A stretch of DNA of 64,000 nt from Actinocorallia sp039871655 (GCF_039871655.1 NZ_JBDPLZ010000007.1:124001-188000), one strand, 5' to 3'. Positions 8,550 through 17,608 are shown, counted from the stretch's first letter. Program-made: numbers and translations. The notes: generated by a model from the letters alone, not told the origin.

Positions 8550-9833
8550 CTAGAAGTCACCCTCCACCCGCATCACCGAGGCGACCTCCCGTACCGAGGA
8601 GTGGGTGCGGAGCGACTCCACCGTGGCCGCGAGGGCCCGGTCGGGTGCCGTGTGGGTGACGATGACGAGCTGGGCGTCCTCGCCGTGGCCCTCCTGGCGG
8701 ACCGCCTGGATGGAGACCTCGTGCTTGGCGAACTCCTCGGCCACCTGGGCCAGGACGCCCGCCTGGTCGGCCACGTCGAGCTGGACGTAGTAGCGGGTGA
8801 CCGTCTCGCCCATGGGCAGCACGGGCAGGGCCGCGTAGCTGGTCTCGGCGGGGCCGCTGGCGCCGCTCACCAGGTTGCGGGAGACGGCCACGATGTCGCC
8901 CAGGACGGCCGAGGCCGTGGGGGCGCCGCCGGCGCCCGCGCCGTAGAACATCAGGCTGCCCGCGGACTCCGCCTCCACGAAGACGGCGTTGAAGGCCCCG
9001 TGGACGGAGCCGAGCGGGTGGGAGCGGGGGATCATGGCCGGGTAGACCCGGACGGAGACGCCCCTGTCCCCTGCGCGCTCGCAGATGGCCAGGAGCTTGA
9101 CCACGCAGTCCATGGACTTGGCGCCCGCCACGTCCTGCGCGGTGACCTCGGTGATGCCCTCCCGGTACACGTCGGCGGCCGTCACGGGGGTGTGGAAGGC
9201 GAGCCTGGCCAGGATCGCCGCCTTGGCGGCGGCGTCGAAGGCCTCCACGTCCGCGGTGGGGTCGGCCTCGGCGTAGCCCAGCGCCTGGGCCTCCTCCAGC
9301 GCCTCGGCGAAGCCGGCGCCGTGGGTGTCCATCTGGTCGAGGATGTAGTTGGTGGTGCCGTTGACGATGCCCAGCACCCGGTGGATCCGGTCGCCGACCA
9401 GGGACTCGCGCAGCGGGCGCAGCAGCGGGATCGCCCCCGCCACCGAGGCCTCGTAGTACAGGTCGGCGCCGAACTCGCGGGCCGCGGCGAAGAGCGTCTC
9501 GCCGTCCTCGGCCAGCAGCGCCTTGTTCGCCGACACCACCGACTTGCCGGTCTTCAGCGCGCCCAGGATCAGGGAGCGGGCGGGCTCGATCCCGCCGATC
9601 ACCTCGACCACCAGGTCGACGTCCTCGCGGGTGGCCAGGCCCATGGCGTCCGTGGTCAGCAACTCCTCCGGCACCCCGGGACGCACCCGGTCGGGCCGGC
9701 GGACCGCGATGCCCGCCAGTTCGACCGGCGCGCCCACCCGGGCCGCCAGATCATCGGACTGCTCGCGCAGCAGCCGGACGATCTCGGTGCCGACCACACC
9801 ACACCCGAGCAACGCCACCCGCACCGGTTTCAC
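8550..9833 (-). CDS. hom: Homoserine dehydrogenase
   Basis: 427-aa NAD(P)-dependent enzyme that reduces aspartate semialdehyde to homoserine, the branch point to Thr and Met. The Rossmann motif GCGVVGTEIV is at the N-terminus, the catalytic region includes LKTGKSVVSANKALL, and an ACT regulatory domain (about 348-420, YYVQLDVADQAGVLAQV) probably senses threonine. The start is GTG and overlaps the lysA stop as GTGA. Confidence 0.97.
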   Translation of the reverse strand: MKPVRVALLGCGVVGTEIVRLLREQSDDLAARVGAPVELAGIAVRRPDRVRPGVPEELLTTDAMGLATREDVDLVVEVIGGIEPARSLILGALKTGKSVVSANKALLAEDGETLFAAAREFGADLYYEASVAGAIPLLRPLRESLVGDRIHRVLGIVNGTTNYILDQMDTHGAGFAEALEEAQALGYAEADPTADVEAFDAAAKAAILARLAFHTPVTAADVYREGITEVTAQDVAGAKSMDCVVKLLAICERAGDRGVSVRVYPAMIPRSHPLGSVHGAFNAVFVEAESAGSLMFYGAGAGGAPTASAVLGDIVAVSRNLVSGASGPAETSYAALPVLPMGETVTRYYVQLDVADQAGVLAQVAEEFAKHEVSIQAVRQEGHGEDAQLVIVTHTAPDRALAATVESLRTHSSVREVASVMRVEGDF

Positions 9834-11224
9834 GACTCTCCAACCTCCGCATCAAGCCTCAACAGGTCGTCCACGGTCTCCCTGCGGACGATGACACGCG
9901 CCTCGCCGTCCCGGACCGCCACCACGGCCGGCTTGGTCACGTAGTTGTAGTTGCTCGCCATCGACCGACAGTACGCACCGGTGGCGGCCACCGCCACCAG
10001 GTCCCTTGGCGCAATATCTTCGGGCAACCATAGGTCACGCACCACGATGTCCCCACTTTCGCAGTGCTTTCCGACAAGTCTGCTGAGCATGGGCCCCGCC
10101 TCGGACTCGCGGCTGACGAGGCTCGCGGTGTACTCCGCGCCGTACAGGGCGGTGCGGAGGTTGTCGCTCATCCCCCCGTCGACGCTCACGTAGGTGCGGA
10201 TGCCCTCGACGTCCTTGATCGTGCCGACCTCGTAGAGCGTGACGCCGCCCGGGCCGATGATCGCCCGGCCCGGCTCGACCGTCAGCTTCGGCACCGGAAG
10301 CCCGTAGGAGCCGCACTCCTTGGCCACGATCCGGCGCATGTTGTCGGCGATCAGCTTGGCGTCGATCGGGTCGTCCCCCGCCAGGTAGGCGATGCCGAAC
10401 CCGCCGCCGAGGTCGAGCTCGGGCAGCACCACGCCGTGCTCGTCCCTGATCGCCACCAGCAGCTCGGCGACCCGGTGCGCGGCGACCTCGAACCCGTCGG
10501 TCTCGAAGATCTGCGAGCCGATGTGGGAGTGCAGGCCGACCAGCTCCAGCTGGGGCAGCGCCAGGACCCTCCGGGCCGCCTCCAGCGCCGCGCCGGAGTT
10601 GCGGGAGAACCCGAACTTCTGGTCGTCGTGGGCCGTCGCGATGAACTCGTGGGTGTGCGCCTCGACGCCGGTGGTCACCCGGATCATGACCTTGGGCCGC
10701 ACCCCGAGCCGCTCGGCGTGGTAGGCCAGCCGGACGATCTCCTCGAAGGAGTCGACGACGATGTGGCCGACGCCGGCCTCCAGCGCCGTGACCAGCTCGT
10801 CCTCGGACTTGTTGTTGCCGTGCAGGGTGATCTTCTCGGCCGGGAAGCCGGCGGCCAGGGCCAGCGCCAGCTCGCCGCCGGAGCACACGTCCAGGCCCAG
10901 GCCCTCCTCGGCCAGCCAGCGCACGAGCGCGCCGCACAGGAACGCCTTGCCCGCGTAGTGCACGCTGCCGTCCGCGAAGGCGCCGACGTACTCGCGGGCG
11001 CGCTGTCGCACGTCCTCCTCGTCCAGGACGTAGAGCGGGGTGCCGAAGTCCCGCGCGAGGTCGCGGACGTCGACCCCGCCGACCTGCAGGGCGCCCTCCA
11101 CGCGGCGGGCGGTGCGCGGCCAGACCAGCGGCACCAGGTCGTTCAGGTCCGCCGGGGGCGGCATCGGGTGGTCCTCGGGCAGGACGTCGGCATGCCTGTC
11201 GCCCGCGGGATGAACTCTGCTCAC
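9830..11224 (-). CDS. lysA: Diaminopimelate decarboxylase
   Basis: 464-aa PLP fold-III decarboxylase that makes L-lysine from meso-diaminopimelate. The PLP lysine is K93 in VHYAGKAFLC; the catalytic Cys motif is HCESGDIV, and the C-terminal signature reads GAYCRSMASNYN where an aromatic residue often follows the Cys. The GTG start overlaps the upstream stop (GTGA). An ATG 20 codons in, before PPPADLNDLVPL, is an alternative start closer to the usual family length. Confidence 0.96.
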   Translation of the reverse strand: MSRVHPAGDRHADVLPEDHPMPPPADLNDLVPLVWPRTARRVEGALQVGGVDVRDLARDFGTPLYVLDEEDVRQRAREYVGAFADGSVHYAGKAFLCGALVRWLAEEGLGLDVCSGGELALALAAGFPAEKITLHGNNKSEDELVTALEAGVGHIVVDSFEEIVRLAYHAERLGVRPKVMIRVTTGVEAHTHEFIATAHDDQKFGFSRNSGAALEAARRVLALPQLELVGLHSHIGSQIFETDGFEVAAHRVAELLVAIRDEHGVVLPELDLGGGFGIAYLAGDDPIDAKLIADNMRRIVAKECGSYGLPVPKLTVEPGRAIIGPGGVTLYEVGTIKDVEGIRTYVSVDGGMSDNLRTALYGAEYTASLVSRESEAGPMLSRLVGKHCESGDIVVRDLWLPEDIAPRDLVAVAATGAYCRSMASNYNYVTKPAVVAVRDGEARVIVRRETVDDLLRLDAEVGES

Positions 11225-11871
11225 AATCTCTCTCTCGCCGTCTCGCCGAGCCTGCGCAGCCCGTTGCTCAAGGTGACGCGCACGGCCCCGGCGAGGATCA
11301 CGCGGGCGCCGTGCTGCGGGGTGGGCTCCTCGCGGGAACTCTCGTAGACGTCGTGGTAGGCGTCCGCGATCCGTTCCAGCTGGAGCACCGGTTTTCGGTG
11401 TCCGTCGAACCCCGCCAGCAACCCGAGCAGCCTGAGCTCCGCGGGCGCGGTCAACGCCGCCGGGTCTCCCGGCGGCACCTGGAGATCACGGGCCCGGCGC
11501 TCCACCGCGCAGGCCCTCTCGTAGGCGAAACGCACGCGGAATCCGGGGTTCTCGAACGTCCTGGGGAAGTCGGCCCAGGCCCCTTCGATCATCTCACCCC
11601 GGCCGTAGCCCTCGTCCCCCGCGACGGCGGCGGCGATCCGGCCCGGCACGGCCAGATGCAGCGCCAGCAGCCCCGCCCCCCGCGTCTCGACATGTGAGAT
11701 GTCCGGGTGCAGCGCCAGCCGTTCCGCGAGCGGCGCCGCCTCCAGCCGGTGCCGCGGGGCGACCGGCGAGACGTAGGTGTCCTCCCAGGTGATCGACGCG
11801 TCGGTCGGCCGGACGCCGTACACGGCGTCCACCGCGGCCAGCACCGCCTCGTTCGCGTCCCCGGGAGTCAC
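11221..11871 (-). CDS. nrtL: ArgS-related DALR anticodon-binding domain protein (NrtL-like)
   Basis: About 216 aa matching only the C-terminal DALR anticodon-binding part of arginyl-tRNA synthetase, without its catalytic domain (no HIGH or KMSKS). The C-terminal stretch AGFDGHRKPVLQLERIADAYHDVYES is the typical ArgS tail. It occupies the place where argS precedes lysA in many actinobacteria, so it is probably a degenerate or repurposed ArgS paralogue. The start is taken as GTG (VTPGDANEAVL matches the family start); a TTG 33 nt upstream is possible. Role unknown. Confidence 0.8.
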   Translation of the reverse strand: MTPGDANEAVLAAVDAVYGVRPTDASITWEDTYVSPVAPRHRLEAAPLAERLALHPDISHVETRGAGLLALHLAVPGRIAAAVAGDEGYGRGEMIEGAWADFPRTFENPGFRVRFAYERACAVERRARDLQVPPGDPAALTAPAELRLLGLLAGFDGHRKPVLQLERIADAYHDVYESSREEPTPQHGARVILAGAVRVTLSNGLRRLGETARERL

Positions 11872-11914
11872 GGCACCGAGGGTAGCCGACCACCATCTGG
11901 ACAAACGACAGGTT

Positions 11915-12352
11915 TCACGCCCCGTTTCGCCCGCCGGAGCACGACCCGGACTCCCGCCGCCCCGCCGGGCCGGACGCGCGGGCGGCCAGCGCCCGGACCG
12001 TCCTGATCAGCTCCGCCGGATCGAAGGGCTTGGTCACATAGGCGTCGACCCCGATCCCCAGCCCCCGCTCGACGTCCCGCTCCTGCGCCCGCGCGGTGAT
12101 CATCACCACCCCGATGCCCGCCGTCTCCGGATCCTCCCGCAGCCGGACGGCGGTCACCCACCCGTCCAGCCGCGGCATCATCACGTCGAGCGTGATCACG
12201 TCGGGGGCGACCTGCCGCACCCGGTCCAGGCAGTCCCGCCCGTCCACCGCGGTGTGCACCTCGAACCCCTCGAGCTGCAGGTTGACCGCGATCAGCTGCC
12301 GAATCACCTCGTCGTCGTCGACGACCAGCACCCGCCCGAGACTCTCAGCCAT
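11915..12352 (-). CDS. Receiver-only response regulator
   Basis: 145-aa stand-alone receiver domain. The acidic residues D12-D14, phospho-acceptor D56 in ITLDVMMP, the conserved Thr/Ala region VMITARA and Lys in VTKPFDP are all present. About 20 Gly/Ser/Arg-rich residues follow with no output domain, so it must act by protein contact (CheY/DivK-like). No kinase lies next to it. Confidence 0.9.
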   Translation of the reverse strand: MAESLGRVLVVDDDEVIRQLIAVNLQLEGFEVHTAVDGRDCLDRVRQVAPDVITLDVMMPRLDGWVTAVRLREDPETAGIGVVMITARAQERDVERGLGIGVDAYVTKPFDPAELIRTVRALAARASGPAGRRESGSCSGGRNGA

Positions 12353-12477
12353 CCGCCGAGGCTAACCCTCCTCCCGCCCCTCCGCACGGAAACGGACGGG
12401 GTCGGCGCGACGGAGTCGCGGCGCGGAAACCCGTGCGCGCCTCCTCCAGAAGCCTGGTAATCTTCTTCTCGTTGCGG

Positions 12478-12549
12478 GCTCCCGTAGCTCAGGGGATAGA
12501 GCGTTGCCCTCCGGAGGCAAAAGCGCAGGTTCGAATCCTGCCGGGAGCG
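12478..12549 (+). tRNA. tRNA-Arg (anticodon CCG)
   Basis: Cloverleaf folds completely: acceptor GCTCCCG/CGGGAGC, D-arm GCTC/GAGC, anticodon stem TTGCC/GGCAA with loop CTCCGGA (anticodon CCG, reading CGG), T-arm GCAGG/CCTGC with loop TTCGAAT. The discriminator is G and CCA is not encoded. CGG is a common Arg codon in this GC-rich genome. Confidence 0.97.
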
Positions 12550-12555
12550 CATCGA

Positions 12556-12595
12556 ACGAAAGGCCTCGTAGGTGATCACCTACGAGGCCTTTCGT
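12556..12595. terminator. 40-bp perfect palindrome after tRNA-Arg
   Basis: Two exact 20-nt arms without spacer begin 6 nt after the tRNA, followed on the + strand by CTTTCC. The first arm begins ACGAAAGG and the second ends CCTTTCGT, so the structure also gives a short U-run. It works as a Rho-independent terminator for the tRNA and, being symmetric, could act in both directions. Confidence 0.85.
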
Positions 12596-12705
12596 CTTTC
12601 CGCGGGCTTCTTCGCCTTCCCCTTTCCCCCTTCCTTTCCCACCTATCGCGGCATTTGGGGCAGACTCCAACACGTTCCCCGTTCCAGGGCTCCCCGAGGA
12701 GACAC

Positions 12706-13347
12706 ATGCGTTCAGGACGATCCCCCCTCATCCTCACCGCCGTCGCCGCGTTCGCCGGACTGACGCTGACCGCCTGCGGGGGCGGAGGGGACGAGAACGC
12801 CGCCTCCCAGAGCGCTCCCGAACGCTCCGAGCAGGCCGCTCCCACCGCGCCGCAGGAGGCCGAGACCAGGCCGACGCCCGCCGCGACCACCGCCCCGCCG
12901 GCCCCGAAGGGCACACCGGGGTGCGGGAACGCCCAGCTGGCGCTGGCGCCCGCCGGAGGGCAGGGCGGCGCGGGCACCCACATCCAGCGGCTGGAGATCA
13001 CCAACGGCGGGGGGCTGTGCACCCTCGAGGGGAGGCCCGAGGTCTACCCCTACGACGCCGCGGGGAACCGGATGAAGGGGTTCAAGACCACGTCCGTCCC
13101 CTCCGACTTCGGATCCATCGGCGGATCTCCGGGGAAGGTCACCCTGGAGAAGGGCGGCAAGGCCGTCCTCTATGTGGTGATCAACGACAACAGCGCCTCG
13201 GGGAAGTCCTGTCCCGAGGCGGCCGGACTGGCCTTCCTCGCCCCCGGGGACGCGGGGAGCGCCCCGGTGAAGCTCGCCAAGGCCTGGAGCCCGTGCCCCG
13301 GCCCGATCCAGGTCTCGGCCGTCCACCCGCCGACTTCCGTCTTCTAG
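12706..13347 (+). CDS. DUF4232-domain lipoprotein
   Basis: 213-aa predicted lipoprotein. The signal peptide ends in the lipobox LTAC with the lipid-modified Cys at residue 24; an Ala/Pro/Thr/Glu-rich linker (about 30-68) follows, then a DUF4232 beta-sandwich domain (about 69-213) starting at PGCGNAQLAL with the paired Cys residues and the CTLEGRPEV strand typical of the family. It is anchored outside the membrane; its role is unknown. GAGGAG precedes the ATG. Confidence 0.88.
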   Translation: MRSGRSPLILTAVAAFAGLTLTACGGGGDENAASQSAPERSEQAAPTAPQEAETRPTPAATTAPPAPKGTPGCGNAQLALAPAGGQGGAGTHIQRLEITNGGGLCTLEGRPEVYPYDAAGNRMKGFKTTSVPSDFGSIGGSPGKVTLEKGGKAVLYVVINDNSASGKSCPEAAGLAFLAPGDAGSAPVKLAKAWSPCPGPIQVSAVHPPTSVF

Positions 13348-13405
13348 GCATATAACGACATCCGGTTTCCCTTTATGATCTCCCATCCGCGAACGTGGAG
13401 GACCG

Positions 13406-15820
13406 GTGGAGATCACACGCACCATCGTCGGCGGCGTCCCCGCCTACTGGACGGACGGACCCGAGTATCAGGCGGCGCTCATATTCCGGGTGGGACGGTC
13501 CGACGAGACGCTGGCCCGCAGCGGGATCACCCATCTCATCGAGCACCTGGCCCTGCATGAGCTCGGCGGCGCCGAACGGCACTTCAACGGCGTGGTCGAC
13601 GCCCGCACCACCACGTTCGTCAAGCAGGGTTCCCCCGAGGAGGTCGCCCGTTACTTCAAGGGCGTCTGCGCCGGGCTGGCCCGCCCGCCCATGGAGCGCT
13701 TGGAGGCCGAAAAGCAGGTCCTGCGCACCGAGGAGGCCGGCCAGGGCGGACGCGCCCTCGGCGACCTGCTGCTGTGGCGGTACGGCTCCCGGGGGCGCGG
13801 CCTGCTGGGCTACCCCGAACTCGGACTGCCCGAGATCTCCCCCGAGCTGATCACGTCCTGGACGAGGTACTGGTTCACCCGGGGGAACGCGGTGCTCGCC
13901 TTCACCGGCGGCCCGCCGCCCGAGGACCTCGTGCTCGACCTCCCCGACGGTCCGCGCCGCCCCTGCGCGCCGTCCGCGCCGGTCCTCCCCTACTTCCCCG
14001 CCCACTTCCCGATGCAGCTGGACGGCGTCATGCTGCACGCCGAGGTCGAGCGCAGTCCCGCCTCCTCCCTCTACCGGCGCGTCCTGCAGCGCAGGCTGCA
14101 CGACGTGCTGCGCCGCGAACGCGCGCTGAGCTACACCACCTCGGTCGAGTACCGGCCCGACGAGGCGCGCACCGCGGAGATCGTCGCCTTCGCCGACGGC
14201 CTCCAGTCGGTCTCCGGCGAGCTCACCTCCGCCTTCCTGGAGGTGTTCGACGACCTGGCCTCGCACCCCGTCGACGAGGCGGAGCTGGAGGAGGCCAAGA
14301 AACAGGCGCGGGAGGACCTCGAGCACCGGGACGCCGCCACGGCGTGGGTCATGTCCATCGCCTGGGACGAGCTGATGGGCGCCGCCATCCGCACTCCCCG
14401 CGAGCAACTCGACCGGCTGCTGGAGGTGACGCCGCAGGACGTCCTGCGGACCGGCGTCCAGGCGCGGGACTCGGCGCTGCTCGCGCTCCCACCGGAAGTG
14501 GAGCCCTCCGACCGGCGTTACCGGCCCGCGCCCGGCGACTCGTCGTACGCGCTGGAAGGGCACGTCCTGCACCCCTGGAGCGGTCCCAGCCACCTGATCG
14601 CCGCCCCCGCCGGGCTGAGCAAGGTGACCGGGAGGTCCATGGCCACCATCCGGTACGCCGAGTGCACCGCGGTCCTGGCCTGGCCGGACGGCGCGCGGCA
14701 GCTCTTCTCGCCCGACGGCATCGCCGTCCGGGTCGAGCCGGGGCTGTTCCGGGACGCCGCCCCGCTCATCCACGCCATCGACCGGTCCGTCCGGCCCGAC
14801 GTCTTCGTCCGGATGCCGCCGCGTGAGAACGTCCCCCAGCCCCAGGACGGAGGGCCGCCGCTGTCGCTGGAAGCTCCTCCTCTGGAGCAGGAGCGCCGGA
14901 GCCTGTTCAAGCGCAGGCGCCAGGACGATCCCGATCCGCAGCTCACCGAGGCTCTCACCGCGGTGCGGGCGGGCCGGCCCGAGGCCGGCCTTGAGGTGCT
15001 CGCGGCCAGCCGGGGTTACCACGAGCTGCGGGACCGCCGTCTGGCCCACCTCTCCGATTCCTGCACGCTCTTCGGTCTCGCCCCTCTGCGCGCCGCCCGG
15101 CCCGACGACCCCGACCTGCTGCTGTGGGCCGGTTCCGTGCGCATCAAGGAGGCCTGGCGCATCCGCAGCGATTCGCGGGCCGAGTACGTGGCTCAGGATC
15201 AGTTCCAGCGGTTCTGGCTGGTGCTCTCCCAGGCGGGCGACGCGCTGCTGCGCGCGGCGGCCCTCCTGCCCGACGACCCCACCCCGTGGGACACCCTGCA
15301 GTTCTACGGGCTCGGCATGCAGCTCCCCCGCCCGGAACTCGACCGTTACTGGGCCGAGATCACGCGGCGCGACCCGTACCTGTACGGGGCGTACGAGAGC
15401 CGCGCCCAGGTCCTGGCCGCCAAGTGGCAGGGCTCGGACGCCGAGAGCCTTGAGTTCGCCGACGAGACCTTCCACCGGGCCCCGCCCGGCCATCCGCTGA
15501 ACGCCATCGTGGCCGCCGTCTGCCTGGAGACCGCCGTGGCCTCCGACGCCGAGGCCCGTCTCCACCTGAGCCGTCCCGACATCCACGGACGACTGGCCGC
15601 CGCGTCGGCGAAGTTCCTGGCCGCGCCGCAGAACCACCCGAAGGCCCAGGAGGCCCACCAGTACTTCGGCGCCGCCTTCTACCACCTGCGGGACCTCACG
15701 ATGGCGCGCCACCACCTGTCGATGGCGCACCCCTCGAAGGACCTGGCGCTGGCCTGGCTGTACTCATCCGAGAGCAAGAAGGACTACCAGCAGGCCCGGC
15801 AGCTGCTCGGATTGCGCTGA
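13406..15820 (+). CDS. M16-family zinc peptidase fused to PH-like and helical-repeat domains
   Basis: 804-aa protein. The N-terminal M16 (insulinase/pitrilysin) half has the inverted zinc motif HLIEH (H43, E46, H47) and a likely third ligand Glu near 109-110 in VLRTEEAG, so the site looks intact; the second M16 lobe runs to about 370. A small PH-like beta domain follows (about 395-475, ending in DVFVRMPPR), then a helical TPR-like C-terminus (about 500-804). No signal peptide or membrane segment is seen, so it is probably cytoplasmic. GTG start with GGAGG in front. Substrate unknown. Confidence 0.85.
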   Translation: MEITRTIVGGVPAYWTDGPEYQAALIFRVGRSDETLARSGITHLIEHLALHELGGAERHFNGVVDARTTTFVKQGSPEEVARYFKGVCAGLARPPMERLEAEKQVLRTEEAGQGGRALGDLLLWRYGSRGRGLLGYPELGLPEISPELITSWTRYWFTRGNAVLAFTGGPPPEDLVLDLPDGPRRPCAPSAPVLPYFPAHFPMQLDGVMLHAEVERSPASSLYRRVLQRRLHDVLRRERALSYTTSVEYRPDEARTAEIVAFADGLQSVSGELTSAFLEVFDDLASHPVDEAELEEAKKQAREDLEHRDAATAWVMSIAWDELMGAAIRTPREQLDRLLEVTPQDVLRTGVQARDSALLALPPEVEPSDRRYRPAPGDSSYALEGHVLHPWSGPSHLIAAPAGLSKVTGRSMATIRYAECTAVLAWPDGARQLFSPDGIAVRVEPGLFRDAAPLIHAIDRSVRPDVFVRMPPRENVPQPQDGGPPLSLEAPPLEQERRSLFKRRRQDDPDPQLTEALTAVRAGRPEAGLEVLAASRGYHELRDRRLAHLSDSCTLFGLAPLRAARPDDPDLLLWAGSVRIKEAWRIRSDSRAEYVAQDQFQRFWLVLSQAGDALLRAAALLPDDPTPWDTLQFYGLGMQLPRPELDRYWAEITRRDPYLYGAYESRAQVLAAKWQGSDAESLEFADETFHRAPPGHPLNAIVAAVCLETAVASDAEARLHLSRPDIHGRLAAASAKFLAAPQNHPKAQEAHQYFGAAFYHLRDLTMARHHLSMAHPSKDLALAWLYSSESKKDYQQARQLLGLR

Positions 15821-16155
15821 TTCCCCTTATTTCACGGGAATAACAACCAGTTCTTCTTGTTGTACTCGGTGTACTACTCAATCCCCTACAAGCCATGCAG
15901 GAGGAGTTTTTGGACACCGTCATCCGACGGAGCGAACAAACGACTGATTCCCCCATCCGATCCCGGTCCCTGCGGGCCCTCGCGGTCGCCGCGCGGCTCG
16001 AACAGCGGGCCGAGCGTGATCACGTTCGGTCACCGGACCACGTCGAATCGAACTAATCCGCTGCTCAAGTGGGCGTTGGGCCATGCGGTTCGCCATGATG
16101 GGTCGTAACGCCCAGGCTGATCGCATGGGCGGTTCGACGACGACGAGGAGAAACG
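15821..16155. promoter_or_regulatory. Intergenic region before mihF
   Basis: 335 nt without a convincing gene. The first 70 nt are AT-richer than the surroundings. The last part is the mihF leader with GAGGAG before its ATG. The 9-mer ATCACGTTC (16019-16027), also found near the TetR gene, the SDR and the fadD/echA promoters, occurs here. No clear promoter hexamers were identified. Confidence 0.4.
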
Positions 16156-16464
16156 ATGGCTCTGCCGACGCTGACCCCCGAGCAGCGGGCCGAAGCTCTC
16201 GCCAAGGCCCAGGAGGCCCGCAAGGCGCGCAGCGAGCTGCTGGCCGCCCTCAAGGCCGGGACGCTCAGCCTGGGCGACGTGCTTTCCCGTGAGGACGCCG
16301 TGGCCAAGAAGACCAAGGTCACCCAGGTGCTGAAGGCCCTGCCGGGCTATGGGCCGGCCAAGGTGGCCGCGCTCATCGAGAAGCTGGGCATCGACGAGAA
16401 CCGCCGGGTCGGCGGCCTCGGCGAGCAGCAGCGCGCCAAGCTGCTGGCCGAGATCGGCGGCTGA
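16156..16464 (+). CDS. mihF: Actinobacterial integration host factor (mIHF)
   Basis: 102-aa nucleoid-associated DNA-binding protein of the actinobacterial mIHF/sIHF family. The long N-terminal helix (LTPEQRAEALAKAQEARKAR) and the helix-two-turn-helix core with LKALPGYGPAKVAALIEKLG and GLGEQQRAKLL are all present. Start ATG with GAGGAG. In most actinobacteria mihF precedes gmk and rpoZ; here it stands alone between a peptidase and a hypothetical gene, followed by a strong terminator, so it may be a second copy or relocated. Confidence 0.95.
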   Translation: MALPTLTPEQRAEALAKAQEARKARSELLAALKAGTLSLGDVLSREDAVAKKTKVTQVLKALPGYGPAKVAALIEKLGIDENRRVGGLGEQQRAKLLAEIGG

Positions 16465-16480
16465 TCCGCGCCGAGAACGG

Positions 16481-16522
16481 GCCCCGCCGCGGCTTGCCGC
16501 GGCGGGGCTTTCTGATCTTTTT
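16481..16522 (+). terminator. Rho-independent terminator after mihF
   Basis: Perfect 12-bp stem GCCCCGCCGCGG/CCGCGGCGGGGC with a CTTG loop, followed by TTTCTGATCTTTTT. One of the few classical U-tract terminators in the window. Confidence 0.93.
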
Positions 16523-16634
16523 CCGGTTCGACCGGATCCCACCACGGCCGGTCACCACGCGATCACCAAATGATCGATAACGAAAACCGAATAACTCCAG
16601 GTGCCGCCCGCCACGGTGTGCAACGGTCCCGAAC

Positions 16635-17327
16635 GTGAGCAGATACCCAGCGTTGCACGCCGCTCGCAGCGAGCACCGGATCAGGAGGTTCACGGCCGCG
16701 GGGCTGCCCGTGCTGGCCGTCCTCTCCTGGGCGTTCGCCGGGCTGCTGCACCAGCCGCCCGTGTCCGCGCCGTTCCGGGGAGACGTCACCGGCGCCGAGA
16801 ACGCCGGGCCCCGCCCGCAACCGCCCGAGGAGATCGCCCAGTCGGCCACCCGGTCGCCGTGGAACCCGATGCCCGCCCCCCGGGGGACATCGGACGTCCA
16901 GGCCTCCGACCGCGCTCCCGCGCCCCACTGGACGCCGGCGGCCACATCACGTCCCGTCCCGGCGTGGACGGCGCCGTCGCCCCCCGCGCCCTCCGGGCCG
17001 GGCGCGCAGAAGGGCGAGGAGACCGACAAGACGCCCCGGCCGTCCTCCACCGCGGGGCCCTCGGCCGCGACGGACACCGCGGCGCGCCCTCCGTCCTCCG
17101 AACGCGGTACGAGACCGCAGAGCACGGGACACCCCGCCCCCTCCGAGACCCGCGCCGCCGCGGCCGCGGAACCCTCATCCGCGGCTCCTCCGGCCGAGGG
17201 GCACCGGACGTACCCCACGCCCGAACCGGAGCCCGCGCCCGCCCCCCGGGACACCGCAGAGTGCCGCGGGCTGCTGCTGCCGCTGCTCGGCTGCCCCGCC
17301 TGGGCGCTGGGCCCGTGGACGCGCTGA
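16635..17327 (+). CDS. Hypothetical membrane-anchored Pro/Ser/Ala-rich protein
   Basis: 230 aa with third codon positions strongly G/C, supporting coding. A short basic N-terminus (to about 19) leads into one hydrophobic segment (about 20-39, FTAAGLPVLAVLSWAFAGLL), then about 165 residues of Pro/Ser/Ala/Thr-rich low complexity and a C-terminal patch with two Cys (AECRGLLLPLLGCPAW). This fits a surface-exposed stalk anchored at the N-terminus. GTG start; no family recognised. It converges with the next gene with a 5-nt gap. Confidence 0.55.
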   Translation: MSRYPALHAARSEHRIRRFTAAGLPVLAVLSWAFAGLLHQPPVSAPFRGDVTGAENAGPRPQPPEEIAQSATRSPWNPMPAPRGTSDVQASDRAPAPHWTPAATSRPVPAWTAPSPPAPSGPGAQKGEETDKTPRPSSTAGPSAATDTAARPPSSERGTRPQSTGHPAPSETRAAAAAEPSSAAPPAEGHRTYPTPEPEPAPAPRDTAECRGLLLPLLGCPAWALGPWTR

Positions 17328-17332
17328 CCCGC

Positions 17333-17608
17333 TCAGCGGCGGTCGGCGCGGTACTCCTCGATCAGCCGGGACAGCACCCCGCCGTAGTGCGCGATGATGC
17401 GCTCCAGCTCGTCGGGGCGCGCCACGTCCAGTAGCTCGCGCTCCAGCAGGACGAAATCGCAGAGGCTCTCCCACTCCCGGATCTTCTCCTGGTCGGGAAG
17501 GGGCTTCAGCCTTTCCCGGCCCGCCTCCCCCAGGTACCAGCACGCGATGTCTCTGAGCAGTCTGCTCGCAGCTTCGACCATGATCTCGAGTCTGGCCCTC
17601 CGGTTCAC
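17333..17608 (-). CDS. Small hypothetical protein
   Basis: 91 aa, charged and helical, with an amphipathic C-terminal half (LLERELLDVARPDELERIIAHYGG). No family recognised. The GTG start is chosen because GGAG lies 6 nt upstream; an in-frame ATG at 17581 is the alternative. No signal peptide or membrane segment. Confidence 0.65.
   Translation of the reverse strand: MNRRARLEIMVEAASRLLRDIACWYLGEAGRERLKPLPDQEKIREWESLCDFVLLERELLDVARPDELERIIAHYGGVLSRLIEEYRADRR

Noticed and set aside
12478..12595. Integration site next to tRNA-Arg
   Set aside because: tRNA genes are common integration sites but no integrase, no repeat of the tRNA 3' end and no foreign base composition were seen downstream.
13373..15730. 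785-codon open frame opposite the M16 peptidase gene
   Set aside because: The plus-strand gene carries the HLIEH motif and a ribosome-binding site; the minus-strand frame is a compositional shadow.
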